Positions 9,358 to 16,560 of a stretch of DNA of 64,000 nt are shown piece by piece. Origin of the DNA: Variovorax sp. OV700. GTDB taxonomy: Bacteria; Pseudomonadota; Gammaproteobacteria; Burkholderiales; Burkholderiaceae_C. Within the stretch, counting starts at the first letter, position 1. The number at the start of each line of letters is the position of its first letter. A program made the position numbers and the translations under genes. The stretch is from positions 558,001 to 622,000 of the forward strand of contig NZ_FNDR01000003.1 in the NCBI RefSeq assembly GCF_900099805.1, given 5' to 3'. A model generated the notes under the pieces. That model did not search any database. It was not told the origin of the DNA and worked only from the letters and a program-made list of their open reading frames with translations.

Positions 9358-10200
9358 TTACTCGTCGTGCGTATCGTGCGTGGCCACTGCGCCGCGCCGC
9401 CAGTAGCCAGAGGCGCGAACCCACTTCGGGTTGGCGCCGCGCTCGCCCACCAGATGCGCGCGCAACGCCTTAGCAATCGCCGATTCGCATCCCACCCACG
9501 CATGAAAGTCGCCGGCAGGCAGCTTCATCGCCTTGAGCGCATCGACCAGAACAGGGCTCACCCCCGGCTCGGCGCCGCGGCGGTGCACCCATTGCAGCGT
9601 GAGTTCGGCTTGCGTCTCGAACGGAATCTGGTCGGCTTCGCTGTCGACCTCTGCCAGCACCACCACCCGCGCGCCGGCCGGCAGCTCGGACAGGCGCCGG
9701 GCGATGGCGGGCAGGGCGGTGTCGTCGCCGATCAGCAAGTGCCAGTCGAATTCGGTCGGCACGATGAACGAACCGCGCGGGCCGCCCACGCCCAGCACGT
9801 CGCCGGGCTTGGCCTGCTCGGCCCATTGGGTGGCGGGGCCGGCCTCGTGTAGCGCGAAGTCGATTTCGAGCGTGTTGGCCTTGGCGTCGTACCGGCGCGG
9901 CGTGTAGTCGCGCATGGTCGGCCGGCCGCTCGCGGGCCACACCGGACCGTCTGGGCCGACAGTCGGAAGCGTGAGCTGGCCTGTTGCGGCATCGGGGAAA
10001 AAGACCTTCGAGTGGTCGTCGAAGCCCAGGCTCGTGAACCCCGCGAGGTCGTCGCCCGTGAGGGTGATGCGGATCAGGTGCGGCGTGATGCGCTGCGCCG
10101 TCTTCACGGTGAGCTGGCGAAAACGAAGCTCGTGGCGCACGCGGCGCGGCGTGCGGTCGGGCGCGCCGACAGGGGAGGTTGTGGTGGTGAAGTCAGTCAT
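9358..10200 (-). CDS. Siderophore-interacting protein / ferric-chelate reductase (YqjH/ViuB-like)
   Basis: A 280-residue cytoplasmic flavoprotein of the siderophore-interacting family. The N-terminal FAD-binding beta-barrel contains RDYTPRRY, the conserved R-x-Y-T flavin motif (about residue 98). A GGPRGSF phosphate-binding loop follows, then the NAD(P)H/SIP C-terminal domain (LLIGDDTALPAIARRL). Such enzymes reduce ferric siderophore complexes to release iron in the cytoplasm. It starts 15 bases after the His-rich PadR gene on the same strand. That arrangement matches the E. coli yqjI-yqjH pair, in which a Ni/Fe-responsive PadR protein controls a ferric reductase. Control by that regulator is inferred here from context. 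Confidence 0.9.
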   Translation of the reverse strand: MTDFTTTTSPVGAPDRTPRRVRHELRFRQLTVKTAQRITPHLIRITLTGDDLAGFTSLGFDDHSKVFFPDAATGQLTLPTVGPDGPVWPASGRPTMRDYTPRRYDAKANTLEIDFALHEAGPATQWAEQAKPGDVLGVGGPRGSFIVPTEFDWHLLIGDDTALPAIARRLSELPAGARVVVLAEVDSEADQIPFETQAELTLQWVHRRGAEPGVSPVLVDALKAMKLPAGDFHAWVGCESAIAKALRAHLVGERGANPKWVRASGYWRRGAVATHDTHDE

Positions 10201-10215
10201 TCAAGAAAATTCTTT

Positions 10216-10833
10216 CTAGAGTCGTTCCAGTTGCTGGGCGGCGCTGTCGAGCACCGCGGCGAAATCGTGGGCTTGTTGTTCGGTGAGGGGCTTGCCCGAG
10301 AGGCGCATGCGCATCGCGAGCTTCAGGTTCTCGATGGCGCGCGTGACCTGCGGCGGGCGCCCGCCGCGCGGCCCGGCCCCGTCGACGCCGCCGTTCATGC
10401 GGGCCATCATTGCGTCGGCCGTGTCGCGGTTGGCGGCCAGAAACTCCTGGCCGCTGGCGGTGATGCTGTAGCGCTTGCGCCCGCCGGTGTCGGCCGTTTC
10501 AACGCTGAGGTAGCCCATTTCTTCTAGCAGCGTGAGCGTGGGGTAGACCACGCCGGGGCTCGGTGCGTAGCTTCCGCCCAGTCGGTCTTCGATGGCCTTG
10601 ATGAGCTCGTAGCCGTGCGCCGGCTTCTCGGCGATGAGCTGAAGCAGCACGAAGCGCAGACCGCCGTGGCCGAAGACCCGCCCGCCGCCGCGTCCGCCGC
10701 GGCCTCCTCCGTGCATGCGCTCTTCACCGCCGCCATGGCGGGGGCCGCAGCCGCCGGAAAGGCCGTCTTCGTGTTCGCCACGGGGGGCGTGGCAGTGGTG
10801 ATGGTGGTGGTGGCCGAAGTGGAAATGTCTCAT
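10216..10833 (-). CDS. PadR-family regulator with His-rich N-terminus (YqjI-like)
   Basis: A 205-residue winged-helix repressor. The N-terminus is metal-ligand rich: six consecutive His, then CHAPRGEHED, a GGCGPRHGGG segment and Gly/Arg repeats. The PadR domain follows (LRFVLLQLIAEKPAHGYEL, SPGVVYPTLTLLEEMGYL, GGRKRYSIT), then a C-terminal helix for dimerisation. E. coli YqjI has the same build and senses Ni and Fe. The start at 10833 is preferred because GGAAAGG lies nine bases upstream, whereas the ATG at 10842 directly abuts that site. A perfect 16-base palindrome lies 35 bases upstream, suggesting autoregulation together with the ferric reductase gene. Confidence 0.88.
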   Translation of the reverse strand: MRHFHFGHHHHHHCHAPRGEHEDGLSGGCGPRHGGGEERMHGGGRGGRGGGRVFGHGGLRFVLLQLIAEKPAHGYELIKAIEDRLGGSYAPSPGVVYPTLTLLEEMGYLSVETADTGGRKRYSITASGQEFLAANRDTADAMMARMNGGVDGAGPRGGRPPQVTRAIENLKLAMRMRLSGKPLTEQQAHDFAAVLDSAAQQLERL

Positions 10834-10867
10834 GGCGGGCATCCTTTCCGAGGTGTGTCGAGATTAT

Positions 10868-10883
10868 TTTAGATATATCTAAA
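10868..10883. promoter_or_regulatory. Palindromic operator upstream of the PadR-reductase pair
   Basis: TTTAGATATATCTAAA is a perfect 16-base palindrome in an A+T-rich patch within GC-rich DNA, just upstream of the PadR start codon. PadR regulators bind A+T-rich dyads and commonly autoregulate, so this is the probable YqjI-like operator. It would overlap a promoter for the minus-strand pair. Confidence 0.65.
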
Positions 10884-10920
10884 TAAAAGTCAACCCGTAC
10901 GCATCGGACGCCCGCGCTCG

Positions 10921-11811
10921 TCAGGGACCGGGCGCTTCTCCCGCCGGCACGAAGCGCCGCTGCCGCATCCACTTGGTCGCCACCCATTTCTCTCCGCGCA
11001 CTACAAGCCCGCTCGCATGCAGCGATGCGTGGTCGACCTGCCCGAGGCTGTTGCAGTACTCGAAGTACACCGCGCTGCCGCGTTGCGGCGTTACCGACCA
11101 CCCGGTTTCCCGAAACACTGTTTCGCCGCCTTCTTCCACCTCGTTGAGGTAGCCCACGAGCGTGCTCACGCGCTGGCCGCTGCGTTCCAGCGAGGCTTGG
11201 TTGGCCGCATTCGACGGCACCAGAAAATCGAAATGCGGCAGGCTCTGCGCGCCAGCCGGGTAGAGCAGCACCTGCAGGCCCTCGCCGTTTTCCACCGGCA
11301 GGTTCATGAGCTCGGACATGCGCTCGTCGAGCCGCGCGATGAAGGCGTTTTCGCGCAGCCGGAAGAACATGCCCAGGCTGCTGCGCTGTTCGCCCACGCG
11401 GTTTCGCCCGGTCAGCGGATCGACGGTGGTCGAGGGCGCCAGCCGCGGCCTGGCCAGGGCGATCAGCTCTTCGCACTCCTCGGCACTGAACACATCGTTC
11501 AGCACCGCCAGCGACGGCTGCGCCGCGCGCGCCACCACGCGCACGATCCGGTCCGCCGTGCGGATCGACGTGCCCGGCGGCAGCCGCGACGCTTCGTGTT
11601 CATAGGCCGGCGTCACTGTCACCGAATCGGTCGGCACCGGGCTTCCGGTGCGCAGCGCGAAGACAAAGGCATCGACGATGGCCTTGGCCGCTTCCGGAGG
11701 CATGTCTTGCGCGCGCATGGCCACCACCACCTGCGCGGGCGTGCATCCCTGGCGCAGGTTGTGCAGCACCCAGTCGCTCAGTGCGGGCGAGAAACGCAGC
11801 ACGGCATCCAT
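10921..11811 (-). CDS. Prolyl 4-hydroxylase-like 2-oxoglutarate/Fe(II) dioxygenase
   Basis: A 296-residue non-heme iron dioxygenase of the P4H alpha-subunit family. The Fe(II) ligands H193 and D195 (PHFDF) and H265 (SLHASGLVV) are present, with K275 in GEKWVATKW as the 2-oxoglutarate contact. The N-terminal 95 residues are a helical extension without catalytic motifs. No signal peptide is visible, so the enzyme probably acts in the cytoplasm on protein prolines or small molecules. It starts three bases after the stop of the small lipoprotein gene and is the last gene of a four-gene minus-strand unit with a di-heme peroxidase and a phosphoesterase. Confidence 0.87.
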   Translation of the reverse strand: MDAVLRFSPALSDWVLHNLRQGCTPAQVVVAMRAQDMPPEAAKAIVDAFVFALRTGSPVPTDSVTVTPAYEHEASRLPPGTSIRTADRIVRVVARAAQPSLAVLNDVFSAEECEELIALARPRLAPSTTVDPLTGRNRVGEQRSSLGMFFRLRENAFIARLDERMSELMNLPVENGEGLQVLLYPAGAQSLPHFDFLVPSNAANQASLERSGQRVSTLVGYLNEVEEGGETVFRETGWSVTPQRGSAVYFEYCNSLGQVDHASLHASGLVVRGEKWVATKWMRQRRFVPAGEAPGP

Positions 11812-11814
11812 GGC

Positions 11815-12438
11815 TCAGACGCCCTCCGGAACCCAGCCGGTTTGCGTGCGCTTGAAGTTCTGCTTCAGCTGCATCGTGCCGGCCCCGCGCACCACGCGGT
11901 CCATCATCGGAAAAGCCTTTTGCACGTCGGCATCGCCGGTCCACGGCGCGGCATCGATCTTGTAGGTGTAGGTGACAACGACGGCGGATGCGTCTTTCTC
12001 GTCCTTGCGTGCTTCCCAGCCCACGACCTTGTCGAGGGTCAGGTGGGCGGCGCAGAAGTCGCCCTGGGTTTCGCGCGCGTGAAAGTACTTCTTTCCTTCT
12101 TCGGTCAGCGCATATCGCGTGACGGCGATCTCGGTGGGCTGTTGGCTTTCCTTGGCGTCTTGCACCTTGGCCGCGGATGCGCTCACCAGCCCGACGTGCT
12201 CCAGCACCGGCATTTGCACCGCGTTGCGCGAACGCGTGCCCGCTTCCCGCTGTGGCACGTCGATGGGCCATTGCGTCTTGCCCAGGCACAGGTCGCCCTT
12301 CTTCGCCAGGTAGGCATTCATCGCGGCCGTCAGGTTCTGCAGATTGGCTTCGGGCTGCTGCGGGCCGCACGCAGCGAGCAGGGCGAGCACGGCCAGCGCA
12401 ACCGCGCCCAGCACCGTGGAAATTTTTTCGTTGTTCAT
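11815..12438 (-). CDS. Small lipoprotein of unknown function
   Basis: A 207-residue protein. The N-terminus is a lipoprotein signal (VALAVLALLAACG), with Cys at about residue 25 for lipidation. The mature part has no motif I recognise; it alternates charged and beta-rich segments (EIAVTRYALTEEGKKYF, AVVVTYTYKID). The start at 12438 is chosen because it begins the lipoprotein signal; no good ribosome binding site is visible, so coupling to the peroxidase gene 20 bases upstream is possible. It lies in one unit with phosphoesterase, peroxidase and dioxygenase genes. An envelope-anchored accessory protein is an inference from the signal alone. Confidence 0.75.
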   Translation of the reverse strand: MNNEKISTVLGAVALAVLALLAACGPQQPEANLQNLTAAMNAYLAKKGDLCLGKTQWPIDVPQREAGTRSRNAVQMPVLEHVGLVSASAAKVQDAKESQQPTEIAVTRYALTEEGKKYFHARETQGDFCAAHLTLDKVVGWEARKDEKDASAVVVTYTYKIDAAPWTGDADVQKAFPMMDRVVRGAGTMQLKQNFKRTQTGWVPEGV

Positions 12439-12458
12439 GGAAGGAGAGAAGAAAGGAA

Positions 12459-13868
12459 TCAATTGACGCATGCACCTGGCTTCGTGGGCGTTGCGGGCTT
12501 CGTGTCCGCATCGCTCAAGGTGTTCAGGAAGCAGACCAGGTCGGCAATGTCCTGTTCGGACATGGGAGGCGTCGAGCCCGCGGCGCGGCCGTCCATCGGC
12601 AGCTGGGTATCGATGTTCGGCGCGTAGGCCGCTGGCAGGTCGTCGTACTTCTGGACCTTGCCGCCCGTGTACTGGGTGGTGACGAGGCCGTAGCCCGGAA
12701 AGCCGGGTTCGTTCTTCGCCTTGGGCGTGCCGCCCACGGTGGGGTACCAGAGCTCGGGTTGCGTGTCGCGCGTGTTGTAGAAGCGGATGACCTGTTCCAG
12801 CGAATGCATCACGCCGTTGTGGAAGAAGGCCGTGCGCGTCGCCACGTTGCGCAGGCTTGGCGCCTTGAACATGCCGCAGAAGCTGTTCGCGGCATTGGGC
12901 GCGGCCGGCGCGTGGTCGGTGCGCAGCGGGCCGCACACGCCCATGTCGAAGTACTGCACGTTGTTGTTGGCGGGAATGCCGGCGTTGCGCGGCACGCCGA
13001 TTGCCTCGTAGGAGAAGTCGGTGAACAGCGCCGAGCTGCCGTTGAGGCCCGCGCCCTGGTAGTGGCACGACGCGCAGTTGCCCGTGGCCGGATTGGCAAA
13101 CACCTTGAGGCCGCGCGCTTCCGCAGGCGTGAGCGTGCCGCCGATCTTGTTGCCCGCATACAGGTCGAACTTGCTGCTGTACGGATGAAAGCTCCTGTCC
13201 TCGAGCTGGTAGGCCTGCAGGGCCAGCAAGGCATTGGCAAAGGCGGCGTCGCTGTCGTCGAACACCTTTGCACCGAAAGCCTTGGCGATGAGCGGCGCGT
13301 AGTCGGCGGCCTGCAGCTTCTTCACCACGTCGGCGCTGCTGGCGTTGGCCATCTCGATCGGGTCGAGCAGCGGAATGCGGGCCTGCGCGGCCAGCGTGTC
13401 GGCGCGGCCGTCGGCGGTGAAGCCGCCGCCCGGGCCCGGCACGCTGATGCCGTCCGGGTTGTCCAGCAGGTCGGCGTAGGGCGGGGTGATGTCCTTGTAG
13501 CGCAGCGAAGGCACGGCACGCAGGCCGGCCTGGTCCATGTGCACGCCGCCGAGCTGCACCGACAGGTCGTTGGCCGGCGCATGCGCATGCGCCGGGTCGT
13601 GGCAGCTGGCACAAGACATGGCGCCGGAGCCCGAGAGGCTCTTGTCGAAGAACATCTTCTGGCCCACCTGCGCCGCAAGGCTCAGTGTGCTGGACGGCGC
13701 GGATGCCGCCGTCGGAGATGCGGATGCAGGTGCGGGTGCGGGTGCGGATGCGCCCGCCATGGCGCCCGTGGCCGTGCCCGGCAACGCGACGGCAGGGCCG
13801 CTGCCGCTGCCGCCGCATGCGACGACGAGCATCGCGCCTGCGATGCCCGCCGCACAGAGCGCCCTCAT
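12459..13868 (-). CDS. Di-heme cytochrome c peroxidase / MauG-family lipoprotein
   Basis: A 469-residue c-type di-heme enzyme of the bacterial cytochrome c peroxidase/MauG superfamily. The N-terminus is lipoprotein-like (GAMLVVACGG), followed by an Ala/Pro/Ser linker to about residue 60. Heme site 1 is CASCH in MSCASCHDPAHAHA, preceded by the family motif GQKMFFDKSL. Heme site 2 is CASCHYQGAG. Conserved late motifs include PSLRNVATRTAFFHNG. It would act in the periplasm, either reducing H2O2 or oxidising a protein partner. The ATG at 13868 overlaps the upstream phosphoesterase stop (ATGA), so the two are translationally coupled. Confidence 0.9.
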   Translation of the reverse strand: MRALCAAGIAGAMLVVACGGSGSGPAVALPGTATGAMAGASAPAPAPASASPTAASAPSSTLSLAAQVGQKMFFDKSLSGSGAMSCASCHDPAHAHAPANDLSVQLGGVHMDQAGLRAVPSLRYKDITPPYADLLDNPDGISVPGPGGGFTADGRADTLAAQARIPLLDPIEMANASSADVVKKLQAADYAPLIAKAFGAKVFDDSDAAFANALLALQAYQLEDRSFHPYSSKFDLYAGNKIGGTLTPAEARGLKVFANPATGNCASCHYQGAGLNGSSALFTDFSYEAIGVPRNAGIPANNNVQYFDMGVCGPLRTDHAPAAPNAANSFCGMFKAPSLRNVATRTAFFHNGVMHSLEQVIRFYNTRDTQPELWYPTVGGTPKAKNEPGFPGYGLVTTQYTGGKVQKYDDLPAAYAPNIDTQLPMDGRAAGSTPPMSEQDIADLVCFLNTLSDADTKPATPTKPGACVN

Positions 13869-16243
13869 TGCTTCAGCGACCAGACATTCAGCTGGTTGGC
13901 ATCGGGCCCGACCTGCGCCGTGGTCGACACGTCGCCCGACTGCTTCTGCGTATAGCTCGCCGGAATCACGAAGGCGTGGTTGATCGGCCGCACGCTGTCG
14001 AAGTGCGTGTCCGCGCTGCCTGCGTATTCCGGCAGGTTCATGATGTTCTCGGCGATGAAGGCCTCGGTGTACTTCGAGCGGTTCATGTACGAACCGTCGG
14101 CCACCGGGTCGGCCAGCTGAAACATGTCCTGCAGCGTGCGCACGAACGAGAAGTGGCTGTAGGCGTCGCTGTCGGACACGCCCTTGGGTGCGTTGGCCTT
14201 GTTGGTCAGGATGCCGAAGATGCTCTCGCCGTGGCCGCGGTTGCCCTTGGTGTAGTTGTTGATGGTCGCGTCCACCGACCAGGTGCCGTCCGCGTTCTGC
14301 TTGACCGGGTTGGCGACCGTGCTGTTCGACACGTTCCAGCCGCAGCAGGAGTTGAAGCCGCTGGTGGCACTGCCTTCGTCGAACATCAGCACGATGGCCA
14401 CGCGCTTCTGCGGGTTCTGCCACAGCGGTGAAGCCTGGATGCGCTTCACCGTGAAATCGACGTAGTTGTCGCCGCGCGTGATGATCGGCGAGACGGCCGT
14501 GGCCGACACGTTGTTCGCCACGCTGCCGCAGTCGCTCGCGGTGCCGACGCCGCCGGTGCCCTTCACGCTGATGCCGTGCATGTCGTCGCACTGGTCGGGC
14601 ACCAGGAAGTTCAGGTTGCCGACGTTGCCGCTCGCCAGGTCGGCGCCGAGCTGGTCGTAGTCGTAGCTGGCGGGAATGGCGTAGTCGGTGCTGTTCTTCA
14701 GCGTGGCGTCCCACTGGCCGCCGCCCATGGTGCGGTTGCTGTACTTCCATTCGGGCGCGCTGCGCACGTTCTGGTAGGCCATGCCGGGGTGGTGCTTGGT
14801 CTTGTACAGGCCCGCGGGCAGCGGCAGCGTGAGCGTGGCGTCGCCAATGGCCGTGGTGTTGCCGCCCAGCGTGCCCGGTGCATAGACGTTGTCCTTGGCG
14901 GTAACGGCCGCATCGGCCACGCTGTCGGTGCGGAAGTCCTGGCCCGGGTTCATCGACTCGCTGTACGTGCGCCAGGTCAGGCCGGCACTCGTCATTGCAT
15001 TGAACAGGTTGGGCTTGCCCACGATGTTGTGGTTCACCGCGGCGGCCTGCGTGCAGGTGGCTGCGAACGGCGACTTGGACAGGCCGGGCTGCGTGTTGTC
15101 GGGCACGGGAGTGTCCTGCACGGCATTGGTGCCGGTCGCGTCGCAGTTCCACTGGCTGTCGTCGGTAATGCCCCAGTCGTCCGCACCGCCCAGCGCCGTG
15201 TAGTTGGGCTCGCTCGGGTTGCCGGTGGCGTAGTAGCTCACCAGCTGGTTGCCGGCCTTCAGGTAGCCGTTGATCTTGGGCGCGTAGGCCGAGTTCAGGA
15301 TCGACATCGTGGCCTTGTTTTCCAGCATCACGATGAAGATGTTGTCGTAGCGCGGAATGCCTTCGACGTTGAAAGCCGCCTGCTGCGACTGCAGGAAGGT
15401 GATCGGCTTGCGGTTGTCCACCACGTTGGCCGTGGCCGTGGTCACGCCGGCCATGCCGGTCAGGCGCGGATCGCCGCCGGGGTTGGCCAGCGCATCAGGG
15501 AACTTGTCGCCGCGATCGAGCTTGGTGGTGGCGTAGGCGAAGCGGTTGTTCAGCGCATTGGCTTCGTTGAGCAAGGCGGTCTGCACGGTGCCGCTGGCGG
15601 CGTTGACGTCGCCGAGCAGGGAGGCGACGGGCACGCCCAGGCGCGTGGCCAGGTTCTGCTTCTCGACGGCATAGCTTGTGCCGTTGGCCTCGACCAGCCG
15701 CGCCACTTCGGACGACAGCGGGCTCACCACCACCGCCGTGCCTTGCTCCTGCACTTGATCGAGCATGACGCGCAGCACTTCGCGCGTGGCCACGTTGGTG
15801 TTGGTTGCGGTGTTCTTGGCGTTGGTGCCGATGTCAGCAATGAGTGCCGACGCGCCGGAGAGCGAAAGGCTGAACTTGCCATTGGCATCTGTGACCGCCG
15901 CAGGCTCGCCGGTGTCGCAGCGGCCATTGCCGTTGGCGTCCACGCAGACGGTGGCGCCGGCGTAGTAGCCGGCGCCGATTACCGGGTCGGCGCTGCTGCC
16001 GGGCTTGAAGGCGCTGGCCGTGAGCACACCGCTGAAGGTGGTGTTGCCGGGGCCGGCGGGTTGGCTCGTGCCGGGCTGGTTCGCGGGCGGCAGAAACGCG
16101 AACTGGCCTGTGCCGTTGTCGCCGCCTCCGCACGCGGCCAGCAGCGACGCTGCGAGCACGGTCAGGGTGGGGTACAGCAAACAGGATCTGATGTTTGGAG
16201 TGGCTTCTCTATTCAATTCGTTCTTTCGGCGTGGGAGGGGCAT
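13865..16243 (-). CDS. Phosphoesterase-family lipoprotein (acid phosphatase/phospholipase C-like)
   Basis: A 792-residue exported protein. A lipoprotein signal (LTVLAASLLAACGGG) is followed near residue 98 by a calcium-binding-type insertion (CVDANGNGRCDTGEP) as in carboxypeptidase-regulatory-like domains. The catalytic half begins at YDNIFIVMLENKATM, the phosphoesterase (PF04185) entry motif, and continues with YNPSEPNY-like SEPNYTALGG, LVPDQCDDMHG and a late HGES segment; metal-binding Asp, Glu and His are spread across these. The family includes acid phosphatases and phospholipases C. It is the first gene of the four-gene unit that continues with the di-heme peroxidase. Exact substrate is unknown. 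Confidence 0.87.
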   Translation of the reverse strand: MPLPRRKNELNREATPNIRSCLLYPTLTVLAASLLAACGGGDNGTGQFAFLPPANQPGTSQPAGPGNTTFSGVLTASAFKPGSSADPVIGAGYYAGATVCVDANGNGRCDTGEPAAVTDANGKFSLSLSGASALIADIGTNAKNTATNTNVATREVLRVMLDQVQEQGTAVVVSPLSSEVARLVEANGTSYAVEKQNLATRLGVPVASLLGDVNAASGTVQTALLNEANALNNRFAYATTKLDRGDKFPDALANPGGDPRLTGMAGVTTATANVVDNRKPITFLQSQQAAFNVEGIPRYDNIFIVMLENKATMSILNSAYAPKINGYLKAGNQLVSYYATGNPSEPNYTALGGADDWGITDDSQWNCDATGTNAVQDTPVPDNTQPGLSKSPFAATCTQAAAVNHNIVGKPNLFNAMTSAGLTWRTYSESMNPGQDFRTDSVADAAVTAKDNVYAPGTLGGNTTAIGDATLTLPLPAGLYKTKHHPGMAYQNVRSAPEWKYSNRTMGGGQWDATLKNSTDYAIPASYDYDQLGADLASGNVGNLNFLVPDQCDDMHGISVKGTGGVGTASDCGSVANNVSATAVSPIITRGDNYVDFTVKRIQASPLWQNPQKRVAIVLMFDEGSATSGFNSCCGWNVSNSTVANPVKQNADGTWSVDATINNYTKGNRGHGESIFGILTNKANAPKGVSDSDAYSHFSFVRTLQDMFQLADPVADGSYMNRSKYTEAFIAENIMNLPEYAGSADTHFDSVRPINHAFVIPASYTQKQSGDVSTTAQVGPDANQLNVWSLKQ

Positions 16244-16457
16244 GACGCAGCGCCGCGCAGGGTGCGTCGGCGCTGAGGACCGCGAACGAATCTAGGTTTG
16301 CCCTGTGTCAGTCAAAAGGCAAAAGACTTAGGTGCGAATTAGGGAGGCGCAATGCTCAACCAAGCACGCAAAAACGCGAACTGCCGAAGTTCGGTCAAGT
16401 CGTCCGCGCCATGACCCGACTGTGGGTAGGACAAATCGCGTGACGTTTCGGTAACCT

Positions 16458-16486
16458 TTGTATATATTGCGACAAAACAATACAAA
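16458..16486 (+). promoter_or_regulatory. Sigma-70-like promoter for the GGDEF-EAL gene
   Basis: TTGTAT at 16458-16463 and TACAAA at 16481-16486 are separated by exactly 17 bases, in an A+T-rich patch 75 bases before the start codon. Each hexamer matches its consensus in four of six positions. Confidence 0.5.
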
Positions 16487-16502
16487 ATGCTGCGTTCTCT
16501 CC

Positions 16503-16519
16503 GTGCTGCATTGCAGCAC
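16503..16519. promoter_or_regulatory. Palindrome in the GGDEF-EAL leader
   Basis: GTGCTGCA-T-TGCAGCAC is a perfect dyad with 8-base arms, placed just downstream of the predicted promoter. It could be an operator or a leader hairpin. Confidence 0.45.
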
Positions 16520-16560
16520 CCAGAGCCAACCGGTCTGTGCAACGACGGGAGTCGAATCCA

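Larger units (their letters stand above)
16244..16560. other. Divergent intergenic region, 317 bases
   Basis: This gap separates the phosphoesterase unit from the GGDEF-EAL gene. It is more A+T rich than its flanks. It holds an inverted repeat CGAACT-N5-AGTTCG at 16377-16393, a sigma-70-like promoter at 16458-16486 and a palindrome at 16503-16519. No gene is visible. Confidence 0.6.
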
